A stretch of DNA of 64,000 bases from Megaustenia siamemsis. Lineage: Eukaryota; Mollusca; Gastropoda; Stylommatophora; Ariophantidae. The DNA lies in the NCBI GenBank assembly GCA_032433765.1, contig JAVIAB010000101.1, positions 65,443,640 through 65,507,639 on the forward strand. The letters are read 5' to 3'. This document shows, piece after piece, positions 46,250 through 58,432 of the stretch. Both the position numbers and the translations under genes were made by a program. Under the pieces are notes generated by a model. The model was not told the origin of the DNA and searched no databases. It saw nothing but the letters and a program-made list of their open reading frames with translations. Numbering within the stretch: the first letter of the stretch is position 1; every line of letters starts with the position of its first letter.

Positions 46250-48747
46250 TACTAGGTATAATGCTCTTGTATTTTCCTTACTAAATTGTCTAACAAACAA
46301 CATTCAAGCATCCTTTCCAATGTCTGGTAACAAATAAGCCATACACAATAACAAGTCAAACATAAGTTACCCTTTTCAGAACAGCTTTCCTCAAATGGTG
46401 TAGTACTGCTGTCAGTAAATGCAATACTCAAAGTTTCTGTTTCTTCAATGTTGCTTTTGGTGGACCCAGGTTTTATGACAGTTTTAAAGCTGTTAGTTTT
46501 AGTAAATATCCAGTTACGCAATTTGAATAATTTGCTTGCAGAACTATCTCTGACCATTTGTGGTCCCTTTATACCAAGCAGAGTACTGTACCCTACAACT
46601 TGATTTCTTTTAACAGATGCACCAGCATAAAGAAGAAGTTCTGTAATATCATGATGTTTGAGTTGAACAGATAAATGTAGTGCTGTTTCTTGTAATTGTC
46701 TATAGCATCAACATTAGCACCAGATTTGAGAAGAATTTCAACAATTCCTTTATGACCATTTTTAACACATAAATGCAGTGGTGTTTGCTTACAACGGTCC
46801 TCAGCATCAACATTAGCTCCAGATTTGAGAAGAATTTCAACAATTTCTTTACAACCATTTTCAACACTAAAATGAAGTGGGGTCTGCTTACAAGTGTCTT
46901 CAGCATCAACATTAGCACCTGATTTGAGTAAAATTTCAACAATTTCTTTTTTTCCATATCTAGCACTCAAATGTAGTGAAGTTGCATTATTAATGTCTTG
47001 GGCATTGACATTAGCTCCAGATTTCAGAAGAATTTCAACAATTTCTTGATGACCACTTGTAACACTCAAATGTAGTGGTGTTTGCTTATAATAGTCTCTA
47101 TCATCAACACTAACTCCAGCTTTGAGAAGAGCTTCAACAATTTCTTTGCAACCATGTGCAATACTAAAATCTAGTAAGGCAATCATATCATTATTGCTTT
47201 GAGCATTAATATCAACTCCAGTTTTCAGAAGAATTTCAACAATTTCTTTATGACCATTTTCAATACTCAGATGTAGAGGTGTCTGTTTACAACTGTCTTC
47301 AGCATCAACATTAGCTCCAGATTTGAGAAGAATTTCAACAATTTCTTTTTTTCCATTTCTAGCACCCAAATGTAGTGAAGTTGCATAATTAATGTCTTGG
47401 GCATTAACATCAGCTCCAGATTTCAGAAGAATTTCAACAATTTCTTTATGGCCTTTTGTAACACTCAAATGTAGCGGTGTTTGCTTATATTGATCTTTGA
47501 CATCAACATTAGCTGCAGCTTTAAGAAGAATTTCAACAATTTCTTGATGACAACCTATAACACTTAAATGTAGTGGTGTTTGTTTGTAATCATCTTCAAC
47601 ATCAGCATTAGCACCTGATTTGAGAAGAATTTCAACAATCTCTTTTTTTCCATAGCTTGCACTCAAATGTAGTGAAGTTGCATTATTAATGTCTTGGGCA
47701 TTAACATCAGCTCCAGATTTCAGAAGAATTTCAATAATTTCTTTACGGCCATTTGTAACACTCAAATGTAATGGTGTTTTCTTGTAATCATCTTCAACAT
47801 CAACACTAGCTCTGGCTTTAAGAAGAATTTCAACAATTTCTTGATGACCACTTACAACACTTACATGTAGTGGTGTTTGCCTATAAATGTTTTCAGCATC
47901 AACATTAGCACCTGCTTCAAGAAGAAGCTTAACAATTTCTTTACACCCTGAAATAGCACTCCAGTATAATGCACTACAATTATCCCAATTCTTAGTATGA
48001 ATATCCGATCCAGCTTTTATAAGAATTTCAACAATTTCTGAATGGCTATTCAAAACACCGTAATGTAGTGCTGTTTGATCATATATATCGTTGGCATCAA
48101 CAATTGCCCCTGATTCAATAAGTATTTTAGTAATTTCTTTATAACCAGATTTGGCACTCCAATGAAGGGGCATTTGTTTACCACGGTCTTCAGCATTAAC
48201 ATTTGCCCCAGCTTTGAGAAGTATTTCAACAACGTCTCTTTGACCATTTTGAGTACTTAGATGTAATGAGGTTTCCTTTTCATTGTTTACATCATCAACA
48301 ATAGCTCCAGCATTGAGAAGAATTTCTACAATTTCTTTGTGACCATCCCAAGAAGCTAAATGTAATGGAATTTGATTATATTTATCTTTGGCATTAACAT
48401 CAGCCCAGCTTTTATAAAGATGTCTAAAAGTTCTGTGTCCCCATTGTCAGCACTCATGTGTAATGGAGTTTTCTTGTATATGTTTATCTTATTGATATAA
48501 ACTGCTGCAATAGAAAGTATGTCCACATGTTTGAACTGTCCAGCCTCAAAAAAAGAAATGATTTATTCTTACATTCATTCTTGTCTAATTCAGTATTTGT
48601 ACATTCCCTGTGATAATGAATAATTTCTTCATGATCATCTGAAATCCCAAAGCCTTTATCTTTTAAAAATGTCAACAGTTTCACAACAAGAAGCTTGTCA
48701 TTCTTGTTTTCAACTGGAGAAAGTTCTTGTTTTGACAATTCAGCCAT
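46250..48747 (-). pseudogene. ANK3: ankyrin-repeat gene copy with frameshifts
   Basis: The ATG at 48747-48745 begins MAELSKQELSPVENKNDKL; the family N-terminal domain (FLKDKGFGISDDHEEII) covers about 90 residues. About nineteen 33-residue ankyrin repeats follow, then a C-terminal segment (KLFKLRNWIFTKTNSFK, then a Ser/Thr-rich stretch) up to a possible splice donor GAAAAGG|GTAACT near 46370. Frame breaks are at the run 48548-48554 (also in ANK4), at CCC 48404-48406 (four in ANK4), and at TTT 46686-46688 (four in ANK4). The main repeat block 48403-46689 is open. ANK4 is the inverted copy; ANK3 has one more repeat (KAAANVDVKDQYKQTPLHLS) and different repeats near the end. Activity depends on whether these homopolymer shifts are real. 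Confidence 0.85.
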
Positions 48748-48779
48748 ATTTCTGTTTTCACATAAAATTAGTGCTATAT

Positions 48780-49400
48780 TTCAACAGGACTTGTTGAGAA
48801 TTTGAAGAAAACAATTTCTGTCATTACAGATTTTTGAAAGAAATAAAATTTAGCAAATCTCTTTAAATAATTTTGTGGGTTTATTTGGTATTTTTAATGA
48901 CCAAAGAATGTCATTTTTCCTGACAGATATCATGAGTATTTTACAACACCCATCTCCTACTTTTATTCCCCCATAGGCCCAACAAAGTTCTAAATATCTA
49001 AATCATTGTAGTCTAGCCTGATGATCAATTCTCGAATTGTTATATAATGGTCTCCATATTTAAAACACTATAACAATCATTGCAATCTGCATTTCAGCAC
49101 CATTCTGATATATTTTTGACAACTACTCCAGATCACCATCAAGATCAGATAAGCTGTCTCTAAAGATACTGTTCTATTCTAATTCTATTCTATTCTATTT
49201 GTTGATCAGTTTCTTTGTCATTGGGGCATTTCCACATCCGCCCCACCATCCATCACATCATTTCTCAATGCCTCCAAAGATGAGCCACACAAACCTACAA
49301 GGATAGAGAAGATTTATTTGATATTAATATTCGAGTAACTGTTGTCTTCTCTAAACTTATTTTTTAAAAACATATTTTATTTTAAATATATCTATTAACC
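48780..49400. other. Upstream region of ANK3, no gene
   Basis: Matches the region upstream of ANK4 (58930-59560) in reverse orientation. It includes a short pentamer tract (ATTCT repeats near 49170-49200). Confidence 0.6.
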
Positions 49401-49930
49401 ATCATCATCATCATCATCAAGTACCATGCCTGCTAGTGTAGGAGATCATGTCTCTCCACAACTTTTGATCTCAACAGTTATTTATCATTTCTGTTGTTGA
49501 CCTTCTGCCAAGCCATTCTCTTAAGCTGTCTGGTATCTTTCTCTTTGCTTCCCTCTATCTCTTCATCCCTCAAATTACCCAGTTTTTACAATATATTCCA
49601 GCTGTTCTCTTCTCATTACATGTCCCAAAAAAAATGATGATTGTTTGTTCCTAATATTGGAAATTAGCTCTCTTTTTGCTTTGTCCTGTTTCAGAACGTT
49701 TTCATTACTCTTCTTAGCTGTCCATGGTATTCTCAACATTCTTCTGTAAAACCACATTCTACAGATTCCGGTGATTTTCTTGTCTGTTGTCCTATTGTCC
49801 ATGATTCACACCCATATATTAAGACTGGCTCTACATAACATTAAAGATATCTTTTTCTTGTATCTATTGTCAAAAATGGATTGCATAGTATCTTCCTCAT
49901 GTTTATTAAAGCTGCTTTTGCCTGTATATC
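49400..49930 (-). mobile_element. LINE-A-like 3' fragment, left arm only
   Basis: Minus-strand frames read FYRRMLRIPWTAKKSNEN and FFLGHVMRREQLEYIVKTG, after a CATCATCATCATCATC tail at about 49400. The right arm lacks it: there the sequence passes directly from ATTAATCATC to ATCAGGATCAC. It is nearer to the copies at 52.7 and 55.2 kb than to those at 28 and 37 kb. Confidence 0.8.
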
Positions 49931-49934
49931 AGGT

Positions 49935-50530
49935 TCATGATTTTCGACTTTTGTGTATGTGCTGTAAGGGATAAATCTCAATAGAAAATTAATCTAATTA
50001 GCAATAATAAATAAATAATAGTCGCCTCAAAATAAGATTACTCATTGTGATTACAGAAATAAAGGCTGTCTGTGACTCCCTTAACAAACGAACACTGTTT
50101 CCCCCTCAGTGCATCACAATCATCATTTTTTTTTAAATAAAAGCTAAGTTTTAGCTGGTGTTTGTTGTTGCGTTCGCCAGCTTTCAACTCTGACGAAGTC
50201 CCTAGAGACTAGGAACTGAATTTTGCGTGTTAAGCTAGTGTTTAAAAACACTTATAATAATGGTTTATGGTTTTAAATGAAATAAAATGTCAGAGTAATT
50301 TTCTGTCTTACATGCAAGCTCTGGAAATAATACAGATGTGATTCAGTGAAAACAGATATTAAGAAAAAGAGCACGAAAAGAACGGTTAAACTCAGTCAGA
50401 GGAGTCATTTCAGTAAACAGGAAGTAGGAAGTAAATTGTGACAATAAAATAAGGATTAAAAAAAAAATATAATCATTTACAAACTTAAAAAAAAAAAAAA
50501 ACACAGAACAGAAAACGGATACACACATTA
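49935..50530. other. Arm sequence without gene
   Basis: Aligned with 58433-58900 in reverse. About 90 bases at 50140-50240 (CTGGTGTTTGTTGTTGCGTT region) have no clear partner in the right arm. Confidence 0.45.
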
Positions 50531-50819
50531 ACTATATAATTAAATGAAAACTTATTTGTTAACAACATATACACATGATACTTACAGTTCGTGGCTAGCT
50601 TCATAGAATTTACTACGTTCAAAGTTCACTTGCTATCTGCCCTCTTTCTGGCTGTGAGAAGTGACAATAGCACAAAACTGTTCGGGGATTCCTATATTTA
50701 TAAATAAATCTCTCTATTCAGTTAAAAGATTATAATTTGTACAATGTGTTTTTTAGAGTGTATACCATACCTCCGTACTGGCTCGTTGCTACCAGCTTTA
50801 CTGCAACATTGCAATTATT

Positions 50820-52320
50820 TGCCTGTTTCCTTCGACAGAGTAGCTCATTCCTACTTTCACAAGACACTACTGAACTGTAACGTAGGAGAACGCTTCAGAC
50901 AGTGGATACACATCCTTTATTCTATACCCGAAAGTAGTAGGAAACTCTTTGTACAGAGCATCGCAGCAGGAGGCAATCTGATCATCAGAAGCAAACCCCG
51001 TCGAGCAAGTGTTTCGCTAATGAACCATTCGTTCACAGAAACATTCAGGCTTACTAGATCGGTTCGACAAGGATGTTCCCTCTCTCTCTCCTTTACTTTA
51101 CGCTCTAAGCATAGAACCGCTCCTAGAAAGCATCAGACAAGAGAGTTCAAAAAATGGCACATTCACACCAGGGAAATGAGAGCAGAAATTGTTAGTCTAC
51201 GCTGACGATACTGTCTTCTTTCCATCAAACATTAAATCAATAGGCAACATCCTAAATACGCTCACATAATTGGGGAAGGGCAGCGGGGCACAGATAAACA
51301 TACATAAATCATTCATCATGGGCATAGGCAGGTGGAAGAACAAAGTGGACTTTCCCTCTGCTCTAACACCGGTCACTAACATTAAGTTGTACGGAATAAC
51401 ATATCCTTGCAACCCAGACAGAACACACAAACCAACATGGCAGAACCTAGTCACAAAGATAACAGACATACTGCAGAGATACAAATACAAAACATCCACA
51501 ATTTTTGGTAGGAGCGTCATTGTAAACACTTACATCATTCCAAAACTAACATACATAGCCACAGTATTCAACCCACCACAACCAACAATGACAGAAATAA
51601 ACAAACTGCATACAGCGCAAAGCACTGATACAGCACAACAAACAAGGAGAGATTTCGCTACTGGGTATACACACAAAAATTAAAGCGCTCAGGATAAGTC
51701 ACGTGAGCAGCATCATCCAACAACCTGACAATCATATGTTCGCACACTACTACATGGGACTGAGATTATTCAAATTCAGAAAACCTAACAATTCAATACC
51801 TCACCACGTCGGTCCCACACCCACATTCTACAAAACTTGCATTCAAGCTATTCAAGGACACGACAACCTATTACATCAAAAGACAAACACCATTTACAAA
51901 CACCTCATTAAACAGCAAGCACCTCCACTACAGCTCAGAATCAAGAGAGGCCAAAAATACTTTCACACAGACTACACCAGCACCTTCTCAAACCTACACA
52001 ATCCACACATCGCTCCCAAAGCAAGAAAAGCTACATACAGACTCATATACAACATGACACCCACAAAAGAGAGGGAAGCTCAATATCAGGACAGGCAGCC
52101 AAGTGCCAACTTTGCAAACAAAACATATAAGAAACATAAAAACACATATTTTACGAATGCAACACAATCATACCAGCAAGAACGGCGTTACAACATACAC
52201 TCCAAACACACACCACACAGAAGGTAAACATATACAGATCCATCATGCTCAACACAAGGCCAAAACAACACAAAAATGCTACACTAAATCACTAATTCTA
52301 ATATCCAAATGTAGAAATTT
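50820..52320 (+). pseudogene. L1/Tx1-like LINE reverse transcriptase remnant
   Basis: Starts inside the palm with SFDRVAHSYFHKTLLNCNVG, then a GGNLIIRSKPR region, FRLTRSVRQGCSLS, and VYADDTVFFPSN (YADD at 51198-51209) in another frame, a stop, then GKGSGAQINIHKSFIMGIGR, IKLYGITYPCNPDRT, TSTIFGRSVIVNTYIIPKL and, to 52225, NMTPTKEREAQYQDRQPS. At least three shifts and a stop are present. The order and the YADD box identify a LINE of the L1/Tx1 type. It lies in the spacer between the inverted arms and has no partner in either. Confidence 0.8.
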
Positions 52321-52539
52321 AGTGTGAACCTGAAGAAATGCTGCCATTTACCGATTCAAAACATTTAGCCCTGATCTACTTTTGCAGATATATAATCAGA
52401 AATGGATGTCCATCTTTAAAACAACATCATTAATTTATTAGAATGAATGAACGATTGTGAACGAATGATTTTCCAATGTACTGTGATGTATTGATTTTTA
52501 AAATGAAATACATATTATTATTTTTTTTTTAAATTTAAG

Positions 52540-53265
52540 TTATTTTTTCCTAGTGTTTCTAATATTCAATCAATATATCTTTTTCGTGGTTAGCCCTTGG
52601 GTCTGGTGTTCTCTCAACGTTTACTGAGGGCTTGTTTTGTTGTATTGTATTTTGGTCTTTCTATCTTATCACGATACTGTGCAATCCATTTTTGACAACA
52701 GAGACAAGAAAAAGAGTTCTTAAGTGTTATGTAGAGCCAGTCTTAACATAGGGATGTTAATCATCAGGGCAACAGACAAGAAAATCACTGAGACTGTAGT
52801 AATGTAGTTTTACAGAAGAATGTTGCCAATACCATGGATAGCTAAGAAGAGTAATGAAAACGTTCAGAAAAAGAACAATGCAAAAAGAGAGCTGATTTCC
52901 AATATTAGGAAGAAACAATCATAATTTTTTTGGGCTATGTAATGAGCAGGGAACAACTGTAATATATTGTAACAACTGGGAACAATTGAGGGACAAATTG
53001 AGAGAAAGAGGGAGGCAAAGAGAAAAGATACCAGACCGCTTAAGAGAATGGCTTGGCAGAAGGTCAACAACAGAAATGATAAATAACTGTCGAGATCGAA
53101 AGTTGTGGAGTGACATGATCACACACGCCAGCGGGCATGGTACTTGATGATGATGATGATCTTATCACGTTACAAACCATTGTATGTGATGTTTCTTTAC
53201 GCATTCTAAGGCGGGAATTATCCAGAGCTTTTTTCTTAGTTCTTATTTTCAAGCAGGCTGACAAA
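52540..53265 (-). mobile_element. LINE-B 3' fragment split by LINE-A
   Basis: 52540-52673 and 53159-53265 together match the tail of LINE-B at 3.3 kb; the break falls exactly at the target repeat ATCTTATCACG. Confidence 0.75.
52674..53158 (+). mobile_element. LINE-A-like fragment inside LINE-B
   Basis: A 485-base insert with ATCTTATCACG at 52663-52673 and 53159-53169 ends in TGATGATGATGATGAT. It encodes the LINE end in several frames (LPIPWIAKKSNENV, then an SRDRKLWSDMITHAS region). Confidence 0.85.
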
Positions 53266-53269
53266 TCTC

Positions 53270-53955
53270 ACACATTTAATCTTGGCAGTGGCTAGTTTTA
53301 TTATTGTTCTTGCCACTATGTTCCAGGTTTGGCATGATAGCGCAAGCTCGAGAGATGCCTTTCTAACAATTGAAAAGATAATTACATACGTTTTTTCGTC
53401 GAATGTGCCTTTTGCCGGAATGGGGTGTGGGGAGGGGGGGGGGGGGTTGCTTTATAGTTTCAAGGTTCATCCAATGTAATCGATGGAAATTTCTAAAATA
53501 GTTTTAATCAGTTATAGTCACCTCAGTAATTCCTAAGTAACTAACTATCTAGGTAACCTATATCTAAACTTGCAGTAGCTGAGTAGATGCCGTTTTCATT
53601 TTTTCAAGGCGGGGGTTGGGGGGGGGAATATCACTCCTGCTTGGATTTGGATTCTGCTGCTATGATATTTCCCTGTTTCTGGTGTGTTGCCTACTCATCG
53701 TTTTGAGAAGCCTTGGTTTTGTTGTTTACGTAGCGCTTGTTGATACTTGTGTGAGCATATGTTGCTTATTCTGTACTGTCACGTAATTCTTTTTTTTTTT
53801 TGTGTGTGGTAATTTCTTCGTTAATGATAAGGGTGATTCCTAGAAGTCTCTATAATTGTGCTATTTTTAAATTTAAAATATTTGTAGAGTTATCACAAAT
53901 ATTATGAACAGTTTTACAATTGTTTTCATGAGAAAATGAAAAATCCAGATAAAGT
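53270..53955. other. No gene; two long G runs
   Basis: Thirteen G at 53434-53446 and G5-TT-G9 at 53611-53626 could form G-quadruplexes and are likely assembly weak points. Confidence 0.5.
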
Positions 53956-53959
53956 TATT

Positions 53960-54085
53960 GAGTTATTTGCGGGTCATCATCATTGCACTCCTAATATGTC
54001 CATAGGTGCTCAGATCCCCTCCTCAGCAATTCCCGCAGTGTCCAGCGACTGACGCAATAGATAATTGTGTCGCTGAAAGTCGATG
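53960..54085 (-). repeat. Dispersed repeat family H
   Basis: Same block as 35195-35330, with ATAGGTGCTCAGATCCCCTC and GCGACTGACGCAAT. Confidence 0.6.
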
Positions 54086-54444
54086 CTGTGGATGGTCAAG
54101 ACTCACGTGAACTTACTCAGTCGCACGGTCCAGAACCCGTTTCCACGTTATAAACTGGCCAACTCCAGTAAATAGCTCTGCAGCACGCGGATACACTGAG
54201 CCTTTTACAAATTAAATGAATTACGCGTCCTTGACAACAGACCGGCGAAAGCAAACCGCCATTTGTTGATCGAGTTAAAATTTCTGCATAATACAGGAAT
54301 ATTTAGGATCGATGGACTATTCTTGTTGTGTGACTCAAATCTGATGGCTTCTTCAATGATAAGTGAGCCATTGATACCATTCAACATTTATAAATGGGTA
54401 GATGTTATAATAAAAGTGGGATTTTATGCAAATTACAATTTTCC

Positions 54445-54890
54445 CAGCCAAACTTCGCTCGAACGTTCAATTACGTTGCGCTACCAAAGGCAGACCAGGA
54501 TTGTGGACTCAGAAACAAAAATTAAAATAGCCACTACCGAGGCGAAATTGGTTATACACATGACAGGAAACAATCTGAGAGTTAAGTTCAGAAATGAATA
54601 ATTGAGGGGGGGGGGAACAAACTAGGAATAATTCCTGCATAGAAGTGCATAAAGATAGAACAGGTAAAATTGTTTGGCAACGTAATAAGACAGAAAGACC
54701 AAAATACAATACAACAAGTCTTTAAAAGAAACGTTATGAGATCCGCACTCTCAAAGGACAACCACGGAAAAATATTAATTGACCAAATTTTAAGAAACAC
54801 TAGGAAACATAGCAGCACCAGAGGCGAACAAGACCGAAAGTCGGCAAATTATATCTCCCCTTTACGCTGAAAGGCAAAAGATGAAGGAAA
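54445..54890 (+). mobile_element. LINE-B 3' fragment
   Basis: Carries ACAGGAAACAATCTGAGAG and the following tail, interrupted by a 9-G run at 54606-54614. Dead fragment. Confidence 0.6.
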
Positions 54891-55084
54891 GAAGATTTCT
54901 CTATCATATTTCCTTATAAATTCCTGCACTTGGTTGCATTAAATAACATAACAAAAAACATATGCATTCCTAGGTTCGGAAACACATTGTTTTATCTTCA
55001 TTCAATCATCGATCATCTACTGAAGAAGCGACATGAGGAGAAACAAACGCTAGAATTTAGAAAAGATCACATTATTGAATAGAC

Positions 55085-55528
55085 CTGTGGTGGCCCTGCT
55101 GCCTTGCAGGTAAGCTCGGGAGAGTAAAAGGCTAAGGGAGGGTACCCCGACGTAAAACAACCCCACTGCCTTGTGGGTGAGACTTTTTAGTCAAAGGCTA
55201 GCGGAGTCAACCGTAAACAAACCGACGGAAGGCAACAGAAAACCACCGTCGTAATTTTTTTGTATAATCATGAATCGCCACAACATTAGATATAACGACA
55301 TCATTTTTTGGCCATGTAATGAGAAGAGAACAGCTTGAATATATTGTAACAACTGGAAAAAATTGAGGGACGAAGAGATAGAGGGAAGCAAAGAGAGAAA
55401 ATAACAGACAGCTTGAGAGAATGGCTCGGCGGAAGGTCAACAACAGAAATGATAAATAACTGCCGAGATCGAGTGTTGTGGAGAGACATGATCACCTACG
55501 CCACTAGGCCCGGTACTTGATGATGATG
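55085..55528 (+). mobile_element. Short RTE-derived element (5' leader joined to 3' end)
   Basis: A 444-base unit lies between copies of ATTGAATAGAC (55074-55084 and 55529-55539). Its first 150 bases are G/C-rich leader-like sequence (GGCCCTGCTGCCTTGCAGG, GGGTACCCCGACG, then CAACAGAAAACCACC); the rest is a LINE-A-like tail ending TGATGATGATGAT. No endonuclease or reverse transcriptase is encoded. This is the structure of a SINE made from an RTE LINE. Confidence 0.8.
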
Positions 55529-55559
55529 ATTGAATAGACTCGCTGTTTTTAGTCACGGC

Positions 55560-55654
55560 TATGATCTTTGCCATTGCTTCTATCTTCTTTTTCTTTCAAC
55601 AAAACTGTATTATTATTTAGTTTCGGAGTAAAAGAAAATTTAATCACTTAGGTA
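55560..55654. other. Spacer end before right arm
   Basis: Short AT-rich stretch; nothing recognised. Confidence 0.4.
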
Positions 55655-56004
55655 CATTGTAAAAATGATAATCTCTTAATTAAATAGAGATTTATTTATA
55701 AATATAGGGAATCCCGAACAGTTTTGTGCCATTGAATAGCAAGAGGGCACGGGACCACAAAGAGAACAGAATTTCCGGTAACAACAAGTGACCTTTGAAC
55801 GCAATAATTTCTATGAAACTAGACACGAACTGTAAGTAGGCGTGTATGTTACTACAAGAAAAGAAGTTTACATTGAAATCTTTAGTTAATGTGATAAACA
55901 CCACAGACAGTGAATTACAACTTATTTTGGTATGCATTATTTTCTCTGTTTATCTCATGACTCATTATTTTATACTTTCTAAAATAGGCTGCCTATATAT
56001 TGAT

Positions 56005-56135
56005 GAGTAACATCAAAAGATGGACAAATCAGCCTATGACAACCTGCACCATCAAAGCAAGAGACAGAGCAGAATGGCGCTCCATGGTAGCCAACCTTCG
56101 TTGCGGAGACGGCACTCGATGATGATGATGATGAC
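56005..56135 (+). mobile_element. LINE-C 3' fragment inside LINE-I
   Basis: Bounded by ATATTGAT at 55997-56004 and 56136-56143. Carries SNIKRWTNQPM-like sequence, EWRSMVANLRCGDG and the GATGATGATGATGATGA tail. Confidence 0.85.
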
Positions 56136-56425
56136 ATATTGATACTCTGCTGCCGCTAGTCAAATCGTTCCATGAGGAAATGAAGGACACCATTCAATAG
56201 GACGGCAGAATATCACAACCCTTCAACTTCAACATATCAAGTGTCAAGTAGAGATGCGTTCTTGCTCGGGCCTTATTTGGAATTTCATTTGCTGCTCTAT
56301 TCAAACATGCAGTCTCAAATACAAACGAATATTCTATCTTCATGCTAGATCTGATGGTCGGTTATTCAATCTCGCAAGACTAAAAGCAAGCAAGGTCTAA
56401 AAATCAGACACATCACTATTAATTA

Positions 56426-57516
56426 GTAAGGTGACCAGACGTCCCGATTTTTTTACTGTTTTTTTTTCAACCTTTGTCCCGGATTTGTTACCGTCCTGAA
56501 TTTGTCCCGATTTTTTAGGTTTTGTCCCGATTTTTTAGGTTTTGTCCCGGATTTGTTAAAATAAATTAGGGATACAAACGTTTAGCAATTTTGCCAAACG
56601 TCTCTTCTTCTACTCCTCTTTTCTCTTTCTCACTGATACCTAAAAGGTGTCGTGGTTTATATCATTTGTCGTTCTTGAGCTGCTCGAACTGTCTGAATTA
56701 GTGATTTTCCTTTGTTGTTACATGTCACTGTCACTGCATCTATCCATCTTCTTCTGGGTCTTCATCTTGGTCTTTTTTCATGCATTCTCAAGAAGAACGC
56801 CCTTGATGGTGATTGGTGAGGATTCATTCTGACCAGGTGGCCACAAATCATTTAAGTTGTTGTTGTTCTATATATTCTTGTCAGGGTTTGTTCCTGCCAT
56901 TTTCCTTATAGTTTCATTTGGTATTCTATATCTTCTTGTGTTGTTTGTTACTTTTCTTAAGCATCGCATCTCACATGTATTGATCTTTCTTAATTGTGAT
57001 TTAGAAAGGGTCCATGTTTGACTTTCGTAACACAAAATTGGTATGAAAATGCTATTTATCATTTGTTGTTTAGCTGGCATAGAAATGTTTGGATGTCTTA
57101 GCAATAGTGAAAGCTGGCATGTAACAGTATTTTTACGTCTCTTCGACTTAAAAATAGACATTATTCCGTTGTTGTGTAGAAAATATTTAAAAAGTTGAAC
57201 TGGTTATTCATTTGGCGAAACAGTAGTAACAGTATAATGCGCCCCAAGTTTTAAATCTTGTATACTGAAACTGGAAATACTGATCAGAAAAGTACAGCAA
57301 CTCTGCTTCACCTTCCATTTAAGTGAGCATCAATATTATTTTTGTTTATCTCCTGATAACGTTTTGTAAGTCTATATTGTTAGGTGTTTGAATTAGTTTT
57401 AAAATATATATATATTATTAACTTGAAAAAGACGGAAGACATTTCATTTTATTGATGGAAAATTAAGTCAAATTAATCTGTCCCGGATTAGGTTTTCAAA
57501 AATATGGTCACCTTAC
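56426..57516. mobile_element. Short non-autonomous DNA transposon
   Basis: The ends are an 11-base perfect inverted repeat: GTAAGGTGACC (56426-56436) and its complement (57506-57516). Next to each end lie TCCCG-rich repeats (GTCCCGATTTTTT, TCCCGGATTTGTTA; TCCCGGATTAGG on the right). Without the LINE-D insert it is about 550 bases and encodes nothing. Flanks share ATTAA. The superfamily is uncertain (hAT-like ends are possible). Confidence 0.65.
56608..57134 (-). mobile_element. LINE-D 3' fragment inside the DNA transposon
   Basis: Bounded by ACGTCTCTTC at 56598-56607 and 57135-57144. Frame 57161-56868 includes QLSLLLRHPNISMPAKQQ, CYESQTWTLSKSQL and CEMRCLRKVTNNT, close to the copy at 33 kb. 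Confidence 0.9.
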
Positions 57517-58432
57517 CATTAAAGACCTGTGATTTACTGACAACGCAGCACTTGTCACGCAAAGTCAGGAAGAACTTCAAAGCATCGTACATGACTTTTC
57601 ACGTGCCTGCTGAGACTTCGGTCTAACAATAAGTTTACAGAAAACTAATATACTTATACTCGGTCAGGACATTGAAGCAACACCTGCAATCTCGGTTGAT
57701 AACTACATACTTTATGTTTATGTCATGCAGAAGTATAGCTACCTGGGGTCCATCATCAATGACAAACTATCTCTAGATACAGAAATTGACACATGCATTT
57801 GGTAAAGCTGCTACCACCTTCACCCCTCTTTCTAGGCGTGTGTGGGAAAACAACAAATTAGCAATTAAAACAAAGGCCACTGTTTACAATGCCTGCATGA
57901 TTAGTATCTTCTTGTATGGCAGCAAATCTTGGACAACTTATACAAAGCACGAGAAAAGGCTAAAAACATTTCTTATGCGATGTCTCCGCCATATTTTTGG
58001 TATCACCTGGTAGGATAAAGTGGCAAACTAGGAGGTCATGACTCACACAGACCTCCCGAACATCTACATGCTCCTCAAACAATGTAAGTTACGCTGGCTT
58101 GGCCACATACACAGAATGAAAGATGGCAGCATACCAAAAGATATCCTCTATGGACAACTAGCAGATGGCAAAAGGACTAAGAGGCGCCCAAAACTTCGAT
58201 ATGTAGATGTGTGTAAATGTGACATGAAGACTCTGAATATAAACCCTGCAGCATGGGAAGAAATAGCTGCAGACCGCAATCTTTGGAAACACACTCTAAA
58301 GCTCCAACTCAAACAAGAAGCAGAGACAGATTCATAGAAAATAAAATACACGGAGAAAGAAATAATAACATTTCTAGGGGCGCTGGAAAATCCATAGTTA
58401 ACTATGACTGAAGGAGGCAGCTCCAATTTTTC

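Larger units (their letters stand above)
45243..50747. repeat. Inverted duplication, left arm
   Basis: Matches 55654-62976 in reverse orientation. Anchors include CTTAATCCTCCTTTGGTAGG at the outer end, ANK3 against ANK4, AGTCAGAGGAGTCATTTCAG at 50394-50413, and CTTACAGTTCGTGGCTAG to ACAATGT at 50582-50747. Private to this arm is a LINE-A fragment at about 49400-49930. Confidence 0.9.
55975..58345 (+). pseudogene. LINE-I (RTE-like), split by nested insertions
   Basis: Reads IGCLYIDTLLPLVKSFHEEM (with the LINE-C insert inside), RCVLARALFGISFA, then RSDGRLFNLARLKA to about 56425. After the DNA transposon it resumes at 57517 with a damaged FADD box (FTDNAALV), KTNILILGQD, YSYLGSIINDKLSLDTEID, VYNACMISIFLYGSKSW, LKTFLMRCLRHIFGITW, CKLRWLGHIHRMKDG, IPKDILYGQLADGKRTKRR and WEEIAADRNLWK, stop at 58335. 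A widespread LINE type in invertebrates; dead copy. It accounts for the gap in the right arm. Confidence 0.85.

Noticed and set aside
50344..50528. Small hydrophobic protein near 50.4 kb
   Set aside because: Arises from poly-A/T-rich sequence and is not conserved in the other arm.
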